Positions 1-6,132 of a DNA stretch of 9,988 nucleotides are shown piece after piece. The stretch is from Candidatus Eiseniibacteriota bacterium (GTDB taxonomy: Bacteria; Eisenbacteria; RBG-16-71-46): contig VBOS01000004.1 of the NCBI GenBank assembly GCA_005893185.1, forward strand, positions 1-9,988, given 5' to 3'. A program made the position numbers and the translations under genes. The notes under the pieces were generated by a model. It saw only the letters and a program-made list of their open reading frames with translations. It had not been told where the DNA came from and made no database searches. Each line of letters opens with the position of its first letter. The first letter of the stretch is position 1.

Positions 1-1187
1 CGCACATCCGCGCCGCGGGCCATCTCTCCGCGCAGCGCGAGCAGGTGCTCGCGATAGCAGCGCACGCGCAGCGGGTCGTCGAGGCTGGGCCCAGATACGC
101 GGGGCGGATCGGGGAACGCACCGCCGTTCTCCGTGATCAGGACCGGAAACTCGCCGTAGCGCGCGCGCAGCTCGGCGACGGCGCGGGCGAGCCCCGCGGG
201 ATGGACCTCCCAGCCGGTCGCCATCGTCGCGCTGCCGGCCGGCGGCGGCACGGCGCGGAAGCCGAGCGTGGCGCTCGGATCGCAGCTCACGATGCGCCGC
301 GTGTAGTAGTTGACGCCCACGAAGTCGACGGGCTCGCGGATGCGTGCCGCATCTTCCTCGAGGCGCGCCGGCCAGGCGTCGCCGAAGATCGTGCGCAACG
401 CCGCCGGGTAGCGGCCGAAGAAGACCGGGTCGAGGGGGTAGCGGTTGTTGTAGGCGTCGTCGCGCTCGGCGGCGGCCCGGTCCTCTTCGCTGCCGGTGGC
501 AGGATCCTTGGGCTCGAGGTTGACGACGATGCCGATCCGCCCGGCTCGGCCGCGGGCGCGGTAGAGCCGCACGGACTCGGCGTGCGCGAGCAGCATGTGG
601 TGCATCGCAATCGGCGCCTCGTAGCGATTGCGGTGCCCGGGCGCGTTGACGCCGAACAGGTAGCCGGCGTCCATCACCACCCACGGCTCGTTCAGCGTCG
701 CCCACCAGCGCACGCGGTCGCCCAGCGCGTCGAATGCGATGCCCGCGTACTCCGCGAACCACTCCGGCGATTCGGGGCTCAGCCAGCCGCCCCGATCGTC
801 GAGCGCGGCCGGCATGTCCCAGTGGTAGAGCGTGACGACGGGCTCGATCCCGGCTGCGAGCAGGCCGTCGGTCAGCCGGTCGTAGAATCCAATCCCGGCC
901 CGGTTGATCCGCCCGCGGCCCTCGGGAAGGATGCGCGGCCACGAGAGGCTGAAGCGGTAGGCCTTGAGGCCGATGTCGCGCATGAGGGCAATGTCGTCCG
1001 CCCAGCGGCGGTAGTGGTCGCACGCGACGTCGCCCGTTTCGCCCTCCCGCGTGTTGCCGGGCGTGTGGGAGAAGCGGTGCCAAACGCCGGGACCGGCCCC
1101 GTCGGCAAGTGGCGAACCCTCGATCTGGTAGGCCGAGGTCGCGGCCCCCCACAGGAACCCTTTAGGAAACGCCCCCGCCTCGGTCAC
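1..1187 (-). CDS. GH1 family beta-glycosidase (beta-glucosidase-like), C-terminus beyond left edge
   Basis: Retaining glycoside hydrolase family 1 enzyme that removes beta-linked terminal sugars, typically glucose, from oligosaccharides. 395 codons are visible. The N-terminus has the family signature FPKGFLWGAATSAYQIEGS (residues 7-25), including the sugar-binding Gln21. VVTLYHWDMP carries His122. TLNEPWVVMDAGY carries the acid/base Glu167 (codon 687-689). ITENGG carries the nucleophile Glu353 (codon 129-131). These positions match the usual family numbering, which supports the GTG start at 1185-1187. It is the only ATG/GTG/TTG in frame before the upstream in-frame TGA at 1362-1364. About 50 residues, including the usual DNFEW region, should lie past the left edge. 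No signal peptide is seen, so it is probably cytoplasmic and acts on imported oligosaccharides. No Shine-Dalgarno precedes the GTG; the start lies inside a 47-bp tandem duplication. It is divergent from a CBM9/TonB-receptor operon. The exact substrate (beta-glucoside, galactoside or other) cannot be read from the sequence. Confidence 0.95.
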   Translation of the reverse strand, partial: MTEAGAFPKGFLWGAATSAYQIEGSPLADGAGPGVWHRFSHTPGNTREGETGDVACDHYRRWADDIALMRDIGLKAYRFSLSWPRILPEGRGRINRAGIGFYDRLTDGLLAAGIEPVVTLYHWDMPAALDDRGGWLSPESPEWFAEYAGIAFDALGDRVRWWATLNEPWVVMDAGYLFGVNAPGHRNRYEAPIAMHHMLLAHAESVRLYRARGRAGRIGIVVNLEPKDPATGSEEDRAAAERDDAYNNRYPLDPVFFGRYPAALRTIFGDAWPARLEEDAARIREPVDFVGVNYYTRRIVSCDPSATLGFRAVPPPAGSATMATGWEVHPAGLARAVAELRARYGEFPVLITENGGAFPDPPRVSGPSLDDPLRVRCYREHLLALRGEMARGADV

Positions 1188-1273
1188 GGGCGGAGGGCGC
1201 GCCGGCGGGGTCGTGAGCTTCGAGCCTCGGTCACGGGCGGAGGGCGGGCCGGCGGGGTCCTGAGCTTCGAGCC
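1177..1273. repeat. 47-bp tandem direct repeat, two copies, over the GH1 start
   Basis: Two adjacent 47-bp units, 1180-1226 and 1227-1273, differ at only two positions (1200 C versus 1247 G; 1213 G versus 1260 C). The bases GCC before each unit also match, so repeat identity starts at 1177. Each unit begins TCGGTCACGGGCGGAGGGCG and ends GAGCTTCGAGCC on the plus strand. The unit includes the GH1 start codon and its first codons. Because 47 is not a multiple of three, the upstream copy of the start is out of frame with the gene. It looks like a fairly recent tandem duplication. Confidence 0.93.
1184..1234 (-). other. Candidate upstream mini-ORF 2 (16 aa) overlapping the GH1 GTG start
   Basis: GTG at 1234-1232, the duplicated copy of the GH1 start, opens VTEARSSRPRRRALRP. 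It ends at a TGA (1186-1184) that overlaps the GH1 GTG (1187-1185) as GTGA. Its first four residues, VTEA, equal those of the GH1 protein. Such stop-start overlaps can support re-initiation, and GH1 lacks its own Shine-Dalgarno. Whether this frame is translated is inference. Confidence 0.25.
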
Positions 1274-1275
1274 AT
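1231..1275 (-). other. Candidate upstream mini-ORF 1 (14 aa) before the GH1 gene
   Basis: ATG at 1275-1273 opens a 14-residue frame, MARSSGPRRPALRP, ending at a TGA (1233-1231). That TGA overlaps the next GTG (1234-1232) as GTGA. The peptide is rich in Arg and Pro. No good Shine-Dalgarno precedes the ATG. It may simply be a by-product of the duplicated sequence; translation is unproven. Confidence 0.25.
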
Positions 1276-1329
1276 GAGGCCGTCAGGATGCCCGAGACGC
1301 ACCGCCGCCGCCAACCCGAGAGCCAGGTC

Positions 1330-1356
1330 TTGACACCTTCATGTCCGGGATGTAAT
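1330..1356 (+). promoter_or_regulatory. Candidate sigma-70-type promoter for the plus-strand operon
   Basis: A perfect -35 hexamer TTGACA (1330-1335) is followed after 15 bp by TGTAAT (1351-1356), five of six matches to TATAAT. The spacer is shorter than the usual 16-18 bp. Transcription would start near 1363-1366, giving a leader of about 80 nt before the ATG at 1443. It lies in a locally AT-richer patch of an otherwise GC-rich window, and its -10 overlaps the operator-like site at 1351-1364. Confidence 0.5.
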
Positions 1357-1364
1357 CGTTTTCA
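1351..1364. promoter_or_regulatory. LacI/CcpA-type operator (matches TGWAANCGNTNWCA)
   Basis: The 14-mer TGTAATCGTTTTCA fits every position of the catabolite-responsive-element consensus TGWAANCGNTNWCA, the general form bound by LacI/GalR-family regulators. It is a pseudo-palindrome around the central CG (1357-1358), with half-sites TGTAATC and, on the other strand, TGAAAAC. It covers the -10 element of the TTGACA/TGTAAT promoter, a position expected to repress by blocking polymerase. It sits between the divergent GH1 gene and the CBM9/TonB-receptor operon and could serve both. No regulator gene is in the window, so the binding protein is inferred. Confidence 0.6.
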
Positions 1365-1410
1365 GCGGCCCTCTTTCACCCGAGGTTCATCGTCCGCGTT
1401 CCCAACGCGC

Positions 1411-1426
1411 ACCGTCGCTCGACGGT
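1411..1426 (+). promoter_or_regulatory. Leader hairpin just upstream of the Shine-Dalgarno
   Basis: ACCGTC (1411-1416), loop GCTC and GACGGT (1421-1426) form a perfect 6-bp stem with a 4-nt loop. It ends four bases before the GAGGAGG ribosome binding site. It has no following U-tract, so it does not look like an intrinsic terminator. It may protect the mRNA 5' end, tune ribosome access or be a DNA operator; it could also be fortuitous. Confidence 0.35.
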
Positions 1427-1430
1427 CATC

Positions 1431-1437
1431 GAGGAGG
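1431..1437 (+). promoter_or_regulatory. Strong ribosome binding site for the CBM9-like gene
   Basis: GAGGAGG is placed five bases before the ATG at 1443. It is the best Shine-Dalgarno in the window. It fixes the start of the first plus-strand gene and suggests that this secreted protein is translated efficiently. The downstream genes rely on weaker sites and start-stop overlaps. Confidence 0.8.
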
Positions 1438-1442
1438 CTCAC

Positions 1443-3392
1443 ATGAAAAGCGGACTGGTCGCGTCGCTCGCCCTCGCCGCGCTGCTCGCCACCGTGCTGC
1501 CGAGCCCGGCGCAGACGCCGAGAAAGGACTTCATCTGGGCGCGCTCGACAGCCGGTGCGCCCCTCACTCTGGATGGCGTGCTGAACGAGCCGGCGTGGGC
1601 CATGGCGGATTCCGTGGTCATCCACATGTCCCAGGACACCGGCATTCCCGGCAGCGGGTGGTTTTTCGAGGCCGGTATCTCCCCGTCCGACCCCACCAAC
1701 GCCACGCTGCGGTTCCTGTCGGTCGGCAACCAGATCTGGATGGGCGCCTACATCCGCGACCACTCGATCGGCGGCTCGAACGTGTTCAATCGCTTCGACG
1801 GCCTCCTCATGGCGATCAAGAACCATGCGACGTCGCAGCGGCCGGCGCCTCCGCTCGAGTACTTCTACTCGTGGTGGTACCCGGAGGACTCGCTCGCAGC
1901 GCTCCAGGTTGGACGCGGGCCCAACTTCCGCGGCCACTGGACGGGCTGCGAAGACAATCCCTCCGACTGCACCCGCCCGCGCACGGCCGAGGAGATCGCC
2001 AACTGGGACGCCCGCTACACGGTGGGCGGGGTCACGAACGACGACAAGAACGGGACCCAGACGACGACCAACGACTGGGGCTACGTGGTCGAGATGCGCT
2101 TCAACCTCGACCCGGTCGGCTATGACATCACGAAGCCGGCAGGCGACGCCGTGGAGTTCAACGTCTCGATCTACGACTGCGACTGGAACTGGCCGTTCCA
2201 GGGGATCTTCAGCGCGAACCGTGTCTGGTGGGAAGGACCGTGGGGGCGTGACGCGTTCTTCCACAACGTGAGGATCCTCGGCAAGCCGAGCGTGACGGTC
2301 TCCTCCGGCGCCGCTCCGAATTATCCGCCCGACGTCCGCATCCCGATCGCCGACACCTTCGCAGCTCCGACCATCGACGGGCAGCTCACCGACCCGGTGT
2401 GGCAGGCCGCCCCGCACTTCGACATCCGCTTCGGCGACGACGCGCTGCGCGCATCGTATCCCGGCATGGGTCCGTACCGCAGTGGCCAGTACCAGCCGAC
2501 CGTGAACGCCAATCAGGCATTCGTGGTCGATCCCGGCGATGCGACGGTGCGGTGGTTCTGGAAGGGCACCAAGCTCTACCTCGGGTTCGATGTGCGCGAC
2601 CAGGTGGTGCAGTACATCAACCAGTCGGACCGCTACGACGGGTTCACCGTGAGCCTCAACGACTACACGGCCCGCGGGGCGGAGAACCATCAGCTCGTGG
2701 GCTACAAGCTCACGTTCCAGGTGGGGCCGACCGGCAACGCGCTGGCGCAGGACGAGCTGCCGCCTTTCATCTCGAACGGCGGCGCGCAGGTGGCGCTCGC
2801 GCTCAAGCCCGGCACAACGCTCGACACGCTGGGGCAGACTCCGGACACGGGCTACACCGCCGAGATGTGGCTCGATCTGACGAAGTTCGGCTACCCTGCC
2901 GACCTCGGGGACCACAGGATCTTCCTGGGGATCGATCTCCTCGACGGCGACTCCTACACGCCGTTCACCGACAGCTACGGAACCCGGACCTGGTGGCAGC
3001 GCGAGTTCGCGGGCGGCAGCGGCGCAGGAGGCGGGGGTCCCGACGGGCCGGCCTGGGGCTATCTGGATCCCAACCTGCACGTGACGGTGGGCGTGGAACC
3101 GCCTGTGGCCGCCACCGGCCTCTCCCTGATCGGCAGCCAGCCGAACCCGTTCCAGAGCCGGACTTCCGTGTACTTCAGCCTCCCGCGGCGGGCGGCGGTG
3201 ACGATGGAGGTCTTCGACCTGGCCGGGCGGCGCGTTGCGCGGCGCGAGTACGGCGAGCACGCGGCCGGCACGTCGCATGTGGTCTTCGCCGCGGACGGGA
3301 TGAGGAGCGGGCTCTACATGTATCGTCTGAGGATGCGGGAGGAAGGCGGCCGGGAGAGCTTGCTGGCCGGGAGGATGTTGTTGACGCGCTGA
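1443..3392 (+). CDS. Secreted protein with two CBM9-like domains and a T9SS/FlgD-Ig-type C-terminal domain
   Basis: 649 aa. A Sec signal peptide (hydrophobic stretch at about residues 4-19) is probably cleaved after SPA (residue 23). Two CBM9-like (DOMON-fold) domains follow. The first, at about 40-275, opens with LDGVLNEPAW (43-52). The second, at about 305-548, opens with PTIDGQLTDPVW (309-320). Each has a matching strand motif: WMGAYIRD then NRFDG (99-120) and YLGFDVRD then DRYDG (379-400). A Gly-rich linker (524-535) follows the end of the second domain's core. The C-terminus (about 558-649) has the PNPF motif (567-570), VFDLAGRRV and GLYMYRL, typical of type-IX sorting domains or the related FlgD Ig-like fold. 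Cys169, Cys176 and Cys246 could form a disulfide. CBM9-like domains bind carbohydrate in xylanases, but they also occur in outer-membrane proteins of unknown ligand, so sugar binding is inferred. No catalytic domain is seen. First gene of the operon, 73 bp before the receptor gene. Confidence 0.9.
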   Translation: MKSGLVASLALAALLATVLPSPAQTPRKDFIWARSTAGAPLTLDGVLNEPAWAMADSVVIHMSQDTGIPGSGWFFEAGISPSDPTNATLRFLSVGNQIWMGAYIRDHSIGGSNVFNRFDGLLMAIKNHATSQRPAPPLEYFYSWWYPEDSLAALQVGRGPNFRGHWTGCEDNPSDCTRPRTAEEIANWDARYTVGGVTNDDKNGTQTTTNDWGYVVEMRFNLDPVGYDITKPAGDAVEFNVSIYDCDWNWPFQGIFSANRVWWEGPWGRDAFFHNVRILGKPSVTVSSGAAPNYPPDVRIPIADTFAAPTIDGQLTDPVWQAAPHFDIRFGDDALRASYPGMGPYRSGQYQPTVNANQAFVVDPGDATVRWFWKGTKLYLGFDVRDQVVQYINQSDRYDGFTVSLNDYTARGAENHQLVGYKLTFQVGPTGNALAQDELPPFISNGGAQVALALKPGTTLDTLGQTPDTGYTAEMWLDLTKFGYPADLGDHRIFLGIDLLDGDSYTPFTDSYGTRTWWQREFAGGSGAGGGGPDGPAWGYLDPNLHVTVGVEPPVAATGLSLIGSQPNPFQSRTSVYFSLPRRAAVTMEVFDLAGRRVARREYGEHAAGTSHVVFAADGMRSGLYMYRLRMREEGGRESLLAGRMLLTR

Positions 3393-3418
3393 GCCGGAGC
3401 GCCGAGAACGCGGTGGCC

Positions 3419-3469
3419 ATGGGAGCCGGTGGTGTGAGCCGTGCGCAGGGGATGGTGGGCTTTCCATGA
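3419..3469 (+). other. Candidate 16-aa mini-ORF ending in an ATGA overlap with the receptor gene
   Basis: In the 73-bp gap between the first two operon genes, ATG at 3419 opens MGAGGVSRAQGMVGFP. Its TGA (3467-3469) overlaps the receptor start ATG (3466-3468) as ATGA, the same geometry as the two gene junctions downstream. No clear Shine-Dalgarno precedes it and the frame stays open far upstream, so it may be chance. The gap shows no terminator-like hairpin with a U-tract. Confidence 0.15.
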
Positions 3470-6132
3470 GGCCGGCTCCCGCCATGGGCAGAATCGCGAG
3501 CGTCGCCGCCCTGGCGACGCTCGCGGCGTGTGCGCTGGCCTCCGCGGCCCGCGCGGGCACGGTGGGAAAGCTCACCGGCCTCGTGTTGGACGCGAAGAAG
3601 CAGCCGCTGGCCGGCGCGAACGTCATCCTGGTGGGGGTTCCGCTGGGAGCGGCGAGCGGCATCGACGGACGCTACACGATCCTCAACATCCCGGCCGGCA
3701 CGTACTCGGTGAAGGTGAGCCTCATCGGCTACAACCCGACCACGATCCAGAACCTCGCGATCCCCGCCGACCGCACGACCACGCAAGACGTGACGCTGGC
3801 CGAGACCGCGATCGAGATGAAGGAGGTGGTGGTCTCGGCGAAGCGGCCGATCGTCGAGCTCGGCCTGACGAGCAACGTCGCGACGATCACCCGCGATCAG
3901 ATCACAACGCTCCCGGTCCAGGAGCTGTCGGACATCGTCCAGCTCCAGGCCGGCGTGGTGGAGAGCAACGGGGACGCGCATTTCCGCGGAGGCCGGGCGG
4001 GCGAGGTCCAGTATCAGGTGGACGGGATCTCGGTCAACAACCCCTTCGACAACAAGTCGAGCGTGAGGCTCGACCGCTCCGTGCTCGAGGAGGTGCAGGT
4101 CATCAGCGGCACGTTCGACGCAGAGTACGGGCAGGCGATGAGCAGCGTGGTGAACTCCGTGCTGCGACGCGGCACCGAGAAGTTCACATCGTCGGGCGAG
4201 GTGTACGGCGGCGACTACTTCTATCCTGGCGGCAGCCGTCCGGTCGACTACGAGCGACGCCCCGGAAGCCTCCAGAACTACCAGCTCACCGTGAGCGGCC
4301 CCACACCGCTTCCCCGGACCGTCTACCTGTTGAGCGGCCGCTACGGCCGGACGAACAGCCCGTACGAGGGCCAGAAGCGCCTCGTGGTGTTCGATCGAAC
4401 GAATCCCGACACGCCCGTGGTCCGCCCCGCCCCGGTCGAGACCGAGCCCATCGGCTACACGCACGAATGGCTCGGTCTCGGCAAGCTCTCGTTCCGGCTC
4501 CGGCCGGGGATGGACCTGAGCTACAGCGCCGTCTTGAACGGCATCGAGACGCGGCGCGACGGCACCAACGAGTGGGGCTTTCGTTACGATCTGGACGGCC
4601 TGCCCACGCAGCGCACTTATTCGGCGGTCCATGGATTCGAGTGGACCCATACGCTCGATCCCAAGACCTTCTATCGCGTGAGCGTGCGACAGAACTACTT
4701 CGACTACCGCGACATGGTCTACGACGACGCGAACGACCCGCGTTACGACCTGGACATGACGCCGCCGCTCACCAACCCGAATATCCTGAACGGCGCGACT
4801 CTCTGGGGCGTCACCGATAACCGCTTCGCCCAGAACACCAACGCGCTCGTGTTCGCCGGGTCGATCAGCCGGCAGTTCAAGAGTCATTCGCTCAAGGGCG
4901 GCTTCGACTGGGAGCCGACCCACGTGACGTTCGGCCATCCGGGCTGGCTCCAGTGGGACGGAAATACACTCCACTTCCGGCGGTACTTCGACGACCCGGC
5001 GCTCGGCTTCCCGGCCCCCGCGATGTACAAGCCCGTGATCGGGTCCGCCTACGTGCAGGACGAACTCGAATGGAATGACTTGCGGCTCCGGGCCGGGTTG
5101 CGATTCGAGTATTTCAATCCCAAGACCCTGGTGCCCAGTGACCCCAAGAATCCGAACAACGACATCCCCGGGGCTCCCGAAGCGCCACCGGTCCCCGCGA
5201 CCCGGAAGATGACGCTCGCGCCGCGCATCGGCGTCTCCTATCCCGTGGGTCCCAGGTCCTCCCTCTTCTTCGCGTACGGGCACTTCTACCAGATGCCGCA
5301 GCTCTCACAGATGTTCGCGAACGCGGACTATTCGCTGGCCGGCCAGATTCAGGCGAGCTCGGGCAAGGACTACGGCACATTCGGCAACCCGGACGTGAAC
5401 CCGGAGCGGACCTTCCAGTACCAGATGGGCTACAAGCAGCAGCTCAGCGATTTTCTCGGGCTCGATCTCACCGTCTTCTACAAGGACATCCGCGGTCTGC
5501 TGGGCAGCGAGATCATCACCACCTACACCGACGCCCAGTACAAGCGGCTCAACAACGGCGACTTCGGGAACGTGATCGGCTCGACCATCGTGTTCGACCA
5601 GCGCGGGCCGGGCATCGTGAGCACCTCGATCGACTACACCTGGCAGATCGCGAAGGGCAACTCGAGCGACCCCTACGAGACCGCGGGGCGCGTCGACGCC
5701 GGCGAGGACCCGCGCCCGCGGAACCAGTACTTCGACTGGGACCAGCGCCACACGCTGAACGTCTCGGTGACGCTGTTTCGGCCGGGCAGCTTCAACGTGA
5801 GCGGAGTGTTCCGCGCGCAGAGCGGGCAGCCTTACACGCCTCCGAGTCAGTTTCTGATCGAGACGAACTCGGGCCGCAAGCCCAACTCGTTCCTCATGGA
5901 TCTGCGGTCCGAAAAGACGCTGGGGCGCGTGTCGCGTGCACTGACCGCCTTCGCCACGGTGAACAACCTGTTCGACACGCGCTTCTGGAACGGCTTTGTG
6001 TTCCCCAACTCCGGAAGCCCGTTTTACTCGAGTACCGGCACCGTCGACCGTGCCACCCTGGCCAATCCGACCCGTTACTTCGGTCCGCGGCGCATCGTGA
6101 TCGGCCTCCGCTGGGAGCCTCGCTCGTCATGA
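3466..6132 (+). CDS. TonB-dependent outer-membrane receptor with carboxypeptidase-regulatory-like domain
   Basis: 888 aa. Energised uptake of a large substrate across the outer membrane through a 22-strand barrel driven by TonB-ExbBD. A signal peptide (hydrophobic at about 10-28) is likely cleaved after ARA (residue 30). A LAAC string at 19-22 resembles a lipobox but is probably incidental. Residues about 33-117 are a CarboxypepD_reg-like Ig fold (GLVLDAKKQPLAGANVILVG, then GRYTILNIPAGTYSVKVSLIGY). KEVVVSAKRP (119-128) is a likely TonB box. The plug, about 130-235, contains FRGGRAGEVQYQVDGISVNN and EVQVISGTFDAEYGQAMSSVVN. The remainder is the barrel, with many alternating aromatic strands, and ends in RIVIGLRWEPRSS, a plausible final strand. 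The start at 3466 is preceded by AGGGG (3447-3451), 14 bases away. ATG at 3484 is an alternative that still keeps the signal peptide. Context with a CBM9-like protein and a divergent GH1 suggests a glycan substrate, but the sequence does not prove it. No SusD partner is seen. Confidence 0.95.
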   Translation: MRPAPAMGRIASVAALATLAACALASAARAGTVGKLTGLVLDAKKQPLAGANVILVGVPLGAASGIDGRYTILNIPAGTYSVKVSLIGYNPTTIQNLAIPADRTTTQDVTLAETAIEMKEVVVSAKRPIVELGLTSNVATITRDQITTLPVQELSDIVQLQAGVVESNGDAHFRGGRAGEVQYQVDGISVNNPFDNKSSVRLDRSVLEEVQVISGTFDAEYGQAMSSVVNSVLRRGTEKFTSSGEVYGGDYFYPGGSRPVDYERRPGSLQNYQLTVSGPTPLPRTVYLLSGRYGRTNSPYEGQKRLVVFDRTNPDTPVVRPAPVETEPIGYTHEWLGLGKLSFRLRPGMDLSYSAVLNGIETRRDGTNEWGFRYDLDGLPTQRTYSAVHGFEWTHTLDPKTFYRVSVRQNYFDYRDMVYDDANDPRYDLDMTPPLTNPNILNGATLWGVTDNRFAQNTNALVFAGSISRQFKSHSLKGGFDWEPTHVTFGHPGWLQWDGNTLHFRRYFDDPALGFPAPAMYKPVIGSAYVQDELEWNDLRLRAGLRFEYFNPKTLVPSDPKNPNNDIPGAPEAPPVPATRKMTLAPRIGVSYPVGPRSSLFFAYGHFYQMPQLSQMFANADYSLAGQIQASSGKDYGTFGNPDVNPERTFQYQMGYKQQLSDFLGLDLTVFYKDIRGLLGSEIITTYTDAQYKRLNNGDFGNVIGSTIVFDQRGPGIVSTSIDYTWQIAKGNSSDPYETAGRVDAGEDPRPRNQYFDWDQRHTLNVSVTLFRPGSFNVSGVFRAQSGQPYTPPSQFLIETNSGRKPNSFLMDLRSEKTLGRVSRALTAFATVNNLFDTRFWNGFVFPNSGSPFYSSTGTVDRATLANPTRYFGPRRIVIGLRWEPRSS

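Noticed and set aside
45..1277. Plus-strand open frame of 410 codons across the GH1 region
   Set aside because: The opposite strand encodes GH1 with both catalytic Glu residues and all family signatures; this frame has no homology I recognise and runs through the tandem repeat.
1345..1400. A minus-strand promoter for GH1 in the divergent gap
   Set aside because: The best pairing I could find (GTGAAA, 16 bp, GATTAC on the minus strand) matches the consensus poorly (4 of 6 and 3 of 6), so I do not annotate it. GH1 must have a promoter, but the sequence alone does not show it.
3484..3567. TonB receptor or PorV-like protein as lipoproteins because of LAAC near the N-terminus
   Set aside because: Both protein families are integral barrels, normally processed by signal peptidase I, and each has a plausible Ala-x-Ala-like or WGQ cleavage site soon after. 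The LAAC strings fall in Ala/Leu-rich cores where they arise easily.
1362..3662. Minus-strand open frame of 766 codons opposite the CBM9-like gene
   Set aside because: No recognisable motif and low-complexity Arg/Val/His-rich composition; it runs through the divergent promoter region and across two sense genes. A shadow frame.
3175..5283. Minus-strand open frame of 702 codons opposite the TonB receptor gene
   Set aside because: Same composition bias, ending in an Arg/Pro/Ser-rich tail; the sense strand has unmistakable plug and barrel motifs.
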